9,466 nt of DNA from UBA12276 sp041476285 (GTDB taxonomy: Archaea; Micrarchaeota; Micrarchaeia; Micrarchaeales; Micrarchaeaceae): NCBI GenBank assembly GCA_041476285.1, contig JBGOTD010000027.1, positions 1 through 9,466 on the forward strand, written 5' to 3'. The position numbers and the translations under genes were made by a program. Below the pieces are notes generated by a model. It saw only the letters and a list, made by a program, of their open reading frames with translations. It was not told where the DNA came from and did not search any database. Of this stretch, positions 1-5,770 are shown piece after piece (position 1 is the first letter of the stretch; each line of letters begins with the position of its first letter).

Positions 1-2
1 GA

Positions 3-10
3 TTTAAATA
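3..10 (+). promoter_or_regulatory. TATA box for the Fic gene
   Basis: The octamer tttaaata is centred about 26 bp before the ATG at 33, the usual distance from an archaeal TATA box to the transcription start. The transcript would then begin at or next to the start codon (leaderless). A second AT-rich run (ttatatat, 12-19) is too close to the start to be the main box. Confidence 0.55.
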
Positions 11-32
11 CTTATATATTGTAGACATATAT

Positions 33-944
33 ATGTCATTTATAGAAAAACAAAGGCACGGCAAGCATTTTTACTATTATTTAGTAAAGAACATTAGAAT
101 CACTCCAATTAAAGCAAAAAAACTTCGAATCTTCTTGGGCAGGAAAATACCAAAACAGGACGAATTGCAGAAGTATTTTGTAGATCTCGAGAAAAAGACA
201 ATGGAAGCACAATATAAGGCTAAATGGCTCCCTCAGGAGCTTGTGGAACGGGTTGATGATCTTAGTGCCTCTATAACCGTATTTCATAAAACACCCTCAA
301 ATGTCCTGCCAAAAGACTTCTTGGTCAGATATACCTACAATACAAATGCTATAGAGGGCAATCGGTTGACGCTTAGGCAGACCGCACTTGTGCTTAGTGA
401 CAAAATAGCTCCAGCAGGTGCACGGACAGATGATGTAATCGAAGCACTTAATGCAGTTGATGCATGGAATTTCATCAAATCCTACAGAGGCAGACTAAAT
501 AAGGCATTTGTATGCAAAGTGCAATACGAGATAACAAAAAATACATCCTGCAGAATTCAAGGAAACTATAGAGATGGCGAAGTGAGAATATCTGGTTCCG
601 AACACATTCCACCAAAACCAGAAAAAATTCCCAAACTGCTTGAAGAGTTATTTAAGGAATTCTACAACCTAAAGAAAACTTTGCATCCAACAGAACTTGC
701 CACATTTTTACATAATAGCTTTGTAAATATACATCCATTTACGGATGGAAATGGAAGAACTTCTAGGCTTCTTATGAATTGGATTCTGCTTAGAAATAAA
801 TTTCCTCCAGTAATAATAGAAGTAACTAACAAGGAACAATATTACAACGTAATTGAAGCTGCAGATAAGGGTGATCAAAAACCATTCGCAACATTTCTGT
901 GCAATCAGTTACTTGCACAATATACTATCCCAATACCTGGCTAA
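33..944 (+). CDS. Fic family protein (probable AMP-transferase, self-inhibited class)
   Basis: 303 residues. Fic enzymes usually transfer AMP from ATP to a hydroxyl side chain of a target protein. The Fic signature HPFTDGNGRTSR is seen at residues 234-245, with catalytic His234, the Asp238/Gly239/Asn240/Gly241 phosphate-binding loop and Arg242/Arg245. A beta-hairpin flap precedes it (GNYRDGEVRISG, about 177-188). The inhibitory motif [S/T]xxxE[G/N] is TNAIEG at 104-109, N-terminal to the Fic core, so Glu108 should block productive ATP binding: a class II, self-inhibited enzyme. The first 45 residues (KHFYYYLVKNIRI, LGRKIPKQDEL) form a basic leader also found in Fic proteins of this type. No winged helix follows the Fic core. 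No antitoxin gene is visible, though only 32 bases lie upstream. The start at 33 is supported by the TATA spacing. The gene is A/T rich. The target is unknown. Confidence 0.92.
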   Translation: MSFIEKQRHGKHFYYYLVKNIRITPIKAKKLRIFLGRKIPKQDELQKYFVDLEKKTMEAQYKAKWLPQELVERVDDLSASITVFHKTPSNVLPKDFLVRYTYNTNAIEGNRLTLRQTALVLSDKIAPAGARTDDVIEALNAVDAWNFIKSYRGRLNKAFVCKVQYEITKNTSCRIQGNYRDGEVRISGSEHIPPKPEKIPKLLEELFKEFYNLKKTLHPTELATFLHNSFVNIHPFTDGNGRTSRLLMNWILLRNKFPPVIIEVTNKEQYYNVIEAADKGDQKPFATFLCNQLLAQYTIPIPG

Positions 945-968
945 CCTCTGCTTAGAGTTGCTATCAAA

Positions 969-1353
969 TCACTTATCTTTACCAATACCATGAATGCTAT
1001 TCTTCTTTACGAATTTTCCTTGCATTAAATTGTATGCCAACCTATCCTCACCATGCTTAGTATACCTAATGGTGTTCCAATTACGGCTTTGCAGCTTTCA
1101 CATTGCAATTTTGGCATATCTTTAGTGTCTTTGATAGTTTTGTCATGTTGCAGATCGCTATATTTTGGGGGGGGTAAAAAATACGATCCAGGTAGCAACG
1201 CTTTAAAGCGCCTCTGGGAAGATCTTTTTGATATACTAATAGTAAAGTATTGCAAGAAGCACAATACACATCAATAAGTTTAGTTTTACCTCCTCTTGCT
1301 CGCCTATACTTGTCTTTTTTGAAATAGTAGATCGATAAATCATCTTTCTTCAT
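969..1353 (-). pseudogene. Zinc-ribbon protein gene, broken by two frameshifts
   Basis: Read from the ATG at 1353, the frame gives a basic N-terminus, a CASC pair (residues 31-34) and LLVYQKDLPRGALKRCYLDRI, then goes wrong at a run of eight C on this strand (plus-strand G at 1167-1174). Adding one base, or removing two, restores PKYSDLQHDKTIKDTKDMPK followed by a second pair, CESC, and KAVIGTPL. A second shift near 1060-1068 then restores YTKHGEDRLAYNLMQGKFVK and a short tail ending at TGA 969-971. The restored product is about 128 residues with two CxxC pairs, enough for one zinc site. The pattern of first pair, YQKD...LKR.YLDRI, second pair, IG.P, RLAYNL..G.F.KK resembles small zinc-ribbon proteins that I recall from DPANN and candidate-phylum genomes; I know no function. 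A TATA box fits the start. It is either a decaying gene or two assembly errors; the Fic gene converges on it. Confidence 0.72.
1167..1174 (+). repeat. Homopolymer run of eight G at the frameshift
   Basis: Eight consecutive G (C on the coding strand) lie exactly where the reading frame of the zinc-ribbon gene is lost. Nine or six bases would restore it. Such a run is prone both to slipped-strand mutation and to sequencing error. Confidence 0.8.
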
Positions 1354-1374
1354 AATATAGGTACGTTAAGAATA

Positions 1375-1383
1375 TCTTAAAAG
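1375..1383 (-). promoter_or_regulatory. TATA box for the zinc-ribbon pseudogene
   Basis: On the minus strand cttttaaga is centred 26 bp before the ATG at 1353, the right distance for a leaderless transcript. An intact promoter suggests that decay is recent or that the frameshifts are artefacts. Confidence 0.5.
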
Positions 1384-1468
1384 CTTCTTTAGCGTCTTCT
1401 TCTTTAGTTCTACGTCAGAGGGTTCTAAGCCCCAGGAGGGCAGTATTAGCTGGAGTACCACGCACTCG

Positions 1469-1578
1469 ATTTGTTGGCATGGTATTCACCACTCCTAATA
1501 AATACAGCCCGATTATACATATTTTGTCATGGAAATCGGGCTCCTAAAGTATAGGCAAAACTTGATCGACCAACAAAT
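1469..1578. repeat. Outer 9-bp inverted repeat
   Basis: atttgttgg at 1469-1477 is matched exactly by its reverse complement ccaacaaat at 1570-1578. The arms are 92 bases apart and enclose a second inverted repeat (1506-1542), giving a nested, two-level stem. It lies just beyond the 3' end of the DUF1861 gene. Confidence 0.55.
1506..1542 (-). repeat. Inner 9-bp hairpin, possible 3' structure or element end
   Basis: agcccgatt (1506-1514) pairs perfectly with aatcgggct (1534-1542) across a 19-base loop. It starts 44 bases past the end of the DUF1861 gene on that gene's strand, so it could end or protect its mRNA. No U-run follows as in a bacterial terminator, and archaea usually end transcription on T-runs alone. 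A subterminal hairpin of a lost IS200/IS605-like element is another possibility. Confidence 0.45.
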
Positions 1579-1585
1579 GCTAGAG

Positions 1586-2533
1586 CTAAGTTAATTCGTA
1601 TTCCAAAAATGGATCCTTAATAGTAATTTCATAGGATTCTGCATCTCTTGCACCTACATAAAGTCTTGCCTCTCCGTTGCTAAGCCTTACCAATCCCCCT
1701 GGATAAAGAACATTTACAAGTTCTTTGCTCTTTGAATTTCTTTCTGGAAGATCCTGAGCCCTTACAATTATTTTCATCTTCGAAACTTCTTTTGTTTCAA
1801 TATTGAATTGAAAGACAATCGGATAATAGTTCTTTTTTAATCTGTCAGAGAAATTGGCTATATGGCCCAAAATCCCAAGGTTGCCATTTTTTAGCAATAA
1901 AACCTGATTAGCCCCTAGCCATACCTCATCGCTAACCCTATGGTTTAACAACGTTGCAGAAAAATACTGTTCATCTTTTAATTCAGGAAGATATTCGATC
2001 GAATTTATAGTTATAAATCCTATTCTTCCTCTTCCACCTATTACCCCCTGAGGCCTTGTAAATATGCATACTTTATCCTCAAGAGCAATAAGTCTTATAT
2101 CCTTCATTCCGTTGGGCCCCTGAGCGAACCTTTTCAGACTAAATACATCTACACCTTTGTAAAAACCAGTTCTATAGTTAAGCCCGCCTTCCTCAGAGGA
2201 TATTTCAACTCCGCCTAAAACAAGTTCGTTATTAATTATGCAAAAGAAAGGGTCTTGCAAGTCCAGAATTTGAGCTTTTTTATCGACAACATAAGTTTTG
2301 CTATTTTCATCTTCATTTTCCTTGAGAAAAAACATTATCTTAGAATTAGTTTCACTTTCTCTTGATTCAACCCTTCCTGCAATATGTTCTTCACCATCAT
2401 TTATTTTAAGAGGAGCAGTAATGTTATAAACATCTTTATTTTCTACTCCTTTAAAAATAAACTTCTTTATTTTTAATATGTTTTCTTTATTATACTCCTT
2501 AAGTAGGTAATCTATCTCAATATTTTGTTCCAT
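1586..2533 (-). CDS. DUF1861 family protein (five-bladed beta-propeller, glycosidase-like)
   Basis: 315 residues, cytosolic: no signal peptide or membrane segment. The family pattern runs in order along the chain: AGRVESRESE (52-61), DLQDPFF (91-97) with GGVEI, YRTGFYKG (120-127), GPNGMKDIRL (139-148), FTRPQG with GGRGRIGF (158-173), EVWLGANQ (203-210), GILGHIA (220-226), YPGGLVR (277-283), LYVGARDAE (291-299) and a closing DPF. I recognise this as DUF1861, whose members have a five-bladed propeller like glycoside hydrolase/phosphorylase families such as GH130. Activity on an oligosaccharide or sugar phosphate is plausible but unproven, and the substrate is unknown. The length is normal and all blades appear present. 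The ATG at 2533 lies about 36 bp after a TATA-like element and has no clear ribosome site. The family is known mainly from bacteria, and this copy is A/T rich, hinting at transfer. Confidence 0.8.
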   Translation of the reverse strand: MEQNIEIDYLLKEYNKENILKIKKFIFKGVENKDVYNITAPLKINDGEEHIAGRVESRESETNSKIMFFLKENEDENSKTYVVDKKAQILDLQDPFFCIINNELVLGGVEISSEEGGLNYRTGFYKGVDVFSLKRFAQGPNGMKDIRLIALEDKVCIFTRPQGVIGGRGRIGFITINSIEYLPELKDEQYFSATLLNHRVSDEVWLGANQVLLLKNGNLGILGHIANFSDRLKKNYYPIVFQFNIETKEVSKMKIIVRAQDLPERNSKSKELVNVLYPGGLVRLSNGEARLYVGARDAESYEITIKDPFLEYELT

Positions 2534-2565
2534 CTAATCATTCATCATAGCATGTCGCTTTCAGA

Positions 2566-2572
2566 TATTTAA
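2566..2572 (-). promoter_or_regulatory. TATA-like element for the DUF1861 gene
   Basis: On the minus strand ttaaata is centred about 36 bp before the ATG at 2533. At the usual spacing it predicts a start near 2543 and a leader of about 10 bases. Confidence 0.4.
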
Positions 2573-2604
2573 TTTATCGTCGAAATGACGCCGAATTTTC
2601 TTGA

Positions 2605-2676
2605 AGCCCCGGGAGGGATTTGAACCCCCGACTTACTGCTTACGAAGCAGTCACTCTGCCACTGAGTTACCGAGGC
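2605..2676 (-). tRNA. tRNA-Thr (anticodon CGU)
   Basis: A complete 72-base cloverleaf on the minus strand. The acceptor GCCTCGG pairs with CCGGGGC (one G-U). The D-stem is ACTC/GAGT with GG in the loop. The anticodon stem ACTGC/GCAGT holds the loop TTCGTAA, giving anticodon CGU for the Thr codon ACG. The T-stem GGGGG/CCCTC carries the standard loop TTCAAAT. The discriminator base is U73, and CCA is not encoded. No intron is seen. Confidence 0.95.
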
Positions 2677-2698
2677 ATATTAAGAACTTTATTAACAT

Positions 2699-2708
2699 AT
2701 TAATAAAT
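2699..2708 (-). promoter_or_regulatory. TATA box for tRNA-Thr
   Basis: On the minus strand tttattaata is centred about 27 bp before the first base of the tRNA (2676), as expected for an archaeal tRNA promoter. Confidence 0.5.
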
Positions 2709-2746
2709 CATTATCCATGCAAAGTAAGTTGAGGCATAATAAAAGG

Positions 2747-2771
2747 TTTTTAATAATTCAACATTTATATA
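2747..2771 (+). promoter_or_regulatory. Two TATA candidates for the surface-protein gene
   Basis: tttttaata (2747-2755) predicts transcription from about 2777 and a leader of some 12 bases beginning with gagtgag (2777-2783), a weak Shine-Dalgarno-like sequence just before the ATG at 2789. The second box, tttatata (2764-2771), is stronger by sequence but only about 21 bp from the ATG. I cannot decide between them. Confidence 0.45.
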
Positions 2772-2788
2772 TACAAGAGTGAGTTTTA

Positions 2789-5734
2789 ATGTACGACCAG
2801 GGCCCGCCGCCTATCCAAAATAATCAGCCTGCAGCACCAGCAAGCGAACCTGGGGTTGGAAATCCAATGCAATGGAAAAGCCAGATACCTCCAACACCCG
2901 AGCAAATACTAAAAACCCAAAGGACAATACCAATCATACCTCTTGTGCTCGCGATAGTGGTAATAGCTATAATCGGCGTCGCCTTCATATTCTTCAAAGG
3001 ATATCTGATAAAGGCATCAACAACCACGTCATCAACGACAATACAATCAAGCGTAAGCCAAATAAGCAATTGCAGGGTAATCGCAAGGCCCGGTTACTAC
3101 TTTGTGTCATCAAACATTAAAACCGCGATCGGAGGCGGTGCTTGCATAAATGTATCCAGCAGCAACGTGAACATAGCATGCAATGGAAACAAGGTAAGCG
3201 GATCTGGACCGTTCGTTGTTGTGCCCCCATTCACATATGGCATATCAATAATCAACAAGACAAACATCACCGTATCGGGATGCAATGTCAGGAACTTCTC
3301 CTATGGTATCTTCGTGGAATCATCAAATAACATAAACGTCGTTAATGACAACCTTTCGATAAATTACGTGGCCAATCTGTACCTTAATAATACGCACAAC
3401 AGCACGGTAATGAACAACTATCTTTCCAGGGCATCAAGTGCGCAAGGATCGATATTCCTTACAAATGGCACCTCAGGAATAAACGTAAGCAACAACATAA
3501 TCCAATACAACCAATACTTCGGCATAAACGTCAACACCTCAAACATAACATTCGCCAGGAACTTCCTGAATGGAACACAGTATTCATTCCGCTGCAGTGT
3601 TCCAAACGGCTTTGTAACGAGCAGCAAAGCATATTCGAACATATGCTACAACAGCACAGGCTGCGGTTTCGTAGAGTGCAGGGGAATAAACATCCCTACA
3701 AACATATCAAAACTAACGCTCCAAAGTTCTGTGGTATCATGCGGCTCAATAGTGCAGCCAGGCACCTATGTGTTGATGTCAAACATCAGCATGCAGAATT
3801 TCGTCAACATCTCAAATATACTTTCGTTGCTCACCCCATGTATAAGGGTGGCGTCGAAGAATGTCCTGTTGAACTGCAGGGGATTCAGCATAAACAACTC
3901 CACCATAGCGATAAGCGCTTTGGACAAACAGAATATCACAATAGAGAACTGCAAAATAAACAGCGCAGCTATTGGCATACTGCTGTCAAATACCTCTATC
4001 TCACACGTATCCAACATAACCCTCCGGAACCAGAATTACGGAATAGATGTAATTAATTCGAGTCTCACCACATTCTCCAATATAATCGCGACTGCCGATA
4101 CTTACGGGATATCTCTCTCAAGTTCCTTCTCAAATGTCTTCCAGAACATAAACCTGCTGCACAATACATACGGACTTTACCTGCAGAGCGGTTCTTTCTC
4201 CAACAGCTTCAACAAGGGAATAGTGTCGAACAGCTCCAAGATTGACGTATTTGCAACTGCAGATTCCGCCAATGCCTCGTACAACCTGATGCTTTCCGTA
4301 AACTGCAACTATACAAATGCGGTATGGGCAACATGCAAGCACTTCATCAGCCCTTCACTTCCTTATGTTCCTCTTACAAACTGCAGCACGATAAACGCCC
4401 CAGGCAATTATATCCTTACTTCAAGCATAGTCAATGCACAGAACAAATGCCTTCAGATAAAGTCAAACGATGTCAGCCTGAACTGCGCAAATCATATAAT
4501 ATCCTCGGGCTCCTCATCGATAGGACTAGGATTGCTTATATCGAATTCCAGGAATGTAACGGTAAACCAATGTAATTTTGTCAATTTCCCAGCTGCAGTA
4601 AACGTGTCTGGTTCATCAGCAATTCTAATCAACAAGGTGAATGTGCAAAACTCCAATTATGGAATAACCCTTAACGGAGTTGTCAACGGTTCAATATCTA
4701 ACAGCACAATAAATGACACAACAAACGCAAGCATAATGCTTTATCATACCTATGCAAGCAGACTGTTCAGGAACATCATAAACTACGGTCAATCACACAA
4801 TGTCGGAATACTGATCAACAATTCACAAAACAACACAATAACAAACAACAGCGGCTCCCGCAATAATGTCGGCATGCAGCTTACTGGAAATTCAATAAAT
4901 AACACTATAATGAACAACACAATGCAGCTAAACACAAATTTTGACTACATGTGTGTTGGTAATGGCGCGCTGAATTCCGAAAATGGTGGTGTAAACTACG
5001 GCACAACAGAATCTAAATGCCGCTGGCTTGCAGCCATAACACCGACAGCCCCGACAATAGAGTGCTCTGTCGCAACCCAGCCAAGCCTCTTCACACTCAC
5101 ACAGGACTACAAATATCCTTCCGGTTCGATCTGCTTCAGCTCCTTCGCGAACACCACAACAATAAACTGCAACGGCCACACCGTAATAGCCACAAATGGG
5201 GGAACATTTGCAAGCTTCATAAACTCCCAGGGTTCAAACATAGAGAACTGCTTCTTAAAGGGATTCACGGATACGATAATCGCCAGCAACTCATCGATAA
5301 CTGTATTCAACAACACGATATTGGAAAATTCTGCACATGGCACCGCAATACAGGTCTCAAATTCAAGATTTGGGGCTAATGTGAAGGAGAACAATGTAAC
5401 AGCATCCTATTTTGGCATATCTCTCTCAAACATAGGCGGAGGGACATTGCAGAACAATTACGTGTCACGTGCAAATACTGCATATTTCCTGTCAAATGTT
5501 ACTGCGCTTACGGTCAAGAATAATACCGCATCAAATAACACATACACCGGACTTGTGGTCAATGATTCGGTTGCTAACATATTCCTAAACAACAACTTTG
5601 TATCGGCAACTACGGGTATCTCCTGTCTGTATACATCACAGGGTGCATTTAACAACTCGGACTCTGGTGCCAACAGGTGCACCCTAAACCAGAATTGCTT
5701 CTGGATAAAAAGCTCTTTAGCGCAATGCCCATAA
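2789..5734 (+). CDS. Membrane-anchored surface protein with four Cys-patterned beta-helix modules
   Basis: 981 residues. Residues 1-45 are Pro/Gln/Asn-rich and lack Cys. One hydrophobic segment follows at 46-69 (signal anchor), then a Thr/Ser linker (about 76-90). The rest is Asn/Ser/Thr/Ile-rich right-handed beta-helix of the NosD/pectate-lyase-like kind with several dozen N-x-S/T sequons, so it is probably outside the cell and N-glycosylated. Four modules of roughly 200-220 residues begin at Cys95, 318, 532 and 759. Each opens with C..(I/V)..PG.Y.(V/L) (weaker in the fourth), continues with C at 119/351/554/782 and C at 131/363/566/794 (always 12 apart), then C at 165/388/595/821, and closes with C pairs near 269-286, 506-516, 722-744 and 946-964; modules one and four have two extra Cys. 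No catalytic site or C-terminal anchor is visible. It could be an adhesin, a polysaccharide-binding protein or a cell-envelope component; the role is unknown. Confidence 0.82.
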   Translation: MYDQGPPPIQNNQPAAPASEPGVGNPMQWKSQIPPTPEQILKTQRTIPIIPLVLAIVVIAIIGVAFIFFKGYLIKASTTTSSTTIQSSVSQISNCRVIARPGYYFVSSNIKTAIGGGACINVSSSNVNIACNGNKVSGSGPFVVVPPFTYGISIINKTNITVSGCNVRNFSYGIFVESSNNINVVNDNLSINYVANLYLNNTHNSTVMNNYLSRASSAQGSIFLTNGTSGINVSNNIIQYNQYFGINVNTSNITFARNFLNGTQYSFRCSVPNGFVTSSKAYSNICYNSTGCGFVECRGINIPTNISKLTLQSSVVSCGSIVQPGTYVLMSNISMQNFVNISNILSLLTPCIRVASKNVLLNCRGFSINNSTIAISALDKQNITIENCKINSAAIGILLSNTSISHVSNITLRNQNYGIDVINSSLTTFSNIIATADTYGISLSSSFSNVFQNINLLHNTYGLYLQSGSFSNSFNKGIVSNSSKIDVFATADSANASYNLMLSVNCNYTNAVWATCKHFISPSLPYVPLTNCSTINAPGNYILTSSIVNAQNKCLQIKSNDVSLNCANHIISSGSSSIGLGLLISNSRNVTVNQCNFVNFPAAVNVSGSSAILINKVNVQNSNYGITLNGVVNGSISNSTINDTTNASIMLYHTYASRLFRNIINYGQSHNVGILINNSQNNTITNNSGSRNNVGMQLTGNSINNTIMNNTMQLNTNFDYMCVGNGALNSENGGVNYGTTESKCRWLAAITPTAPTIECSVATQPSLFTLTQDYKYPSGSICFSSFANTTTINCNGHTVIATNGGTFASFINSQGSNIENCFLKGFTDTIIASNSSITVFNNTILENSAHGTAIQVSNSRFGANVKENNVTASYFGISLSNIGGGTLQNNYVSRANTAYFLSNVTALTVKNNTASNNTYTGLVVNDSVANIFLNNNFVSATTGISCLYTSQGAFNNSDSGANRCTLNQNCFWIKSSLAQCP

Positions 5735-5744
5735 ACCTTAGTTC

Positions 5745-5754
5745 CTATAATATT
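5745..5754 (+). promoter_or_regulatory. TATA box for the ligase gene
   Basis: ctataatatt lies in the 36-base gap between the surface-protein stop and the ligase ATG at 5771, centred about 22 bp before the ATG. It allows the ligase its own leaderless transcript, although read-through from upstream is also possible. Confidence 0.4.
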
Positions 5755-5770
5755 AATCAGGGTTACTTTC

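Larger units (their letters stand above)
1354..1585. other. Intergenic region without a supportable gene
   Basis: These 232 bases hold the promoter of the zinc-ribbon pseudogene, two nested inverted repeats and a 4-bp GCCC/GGGC hairpin (1429-1441). A 40-codon stretch on the minus strand (1366-1485, following a stop and ending in TAA) has no convincing start. It contains PSWGLEPSDVELKKK and a Lys/Leu-rich end, which I cannot assign. It could be the worn tail of a transposase or other gene, but nothing I can see proves that. Confidence 0.4.

Noticed and set aside
1167..1174. Programmed ribosomal frameshifting as the reason for the broken gene
   Set aside because: A second, independent frame break farther on makes a single programmed event insufficient. 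Decay or sequence errors are simpler.
1053..1277. 74-codon plus-strand frame over the zinc-ribbon pseudogene
   Set aside because: The minus strand carries the coherent zinc-ribbon motifs. The plus-strand product has no recognisable pattern.
1366..1485. Possible C-terminal tail of a transposase (TnpB-like) on the minus strand
   Set aside because: Only about 40 codons, no zinc-ribbon Cys or catalytic motif, and no start. I could not match it to a known transposase end, so no mobile element is called.
3643..4056. 137-codon open frame inside the surface-protein gene
   Set aside because: It is a shifted frame of a clearly coding repeat-rich gene. The product is low-complexity, with no family signal and no promoter or ribosome site.
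2789..5734. CRISPR or DNA-level tandem repeat in the surface-protein gene
   Set aside because: The repetition is at protein level (Cys pattern, beta-helix rungs). DNA copies are too diverged, and there are no evenly spaced direct repeats anywhere in the window.
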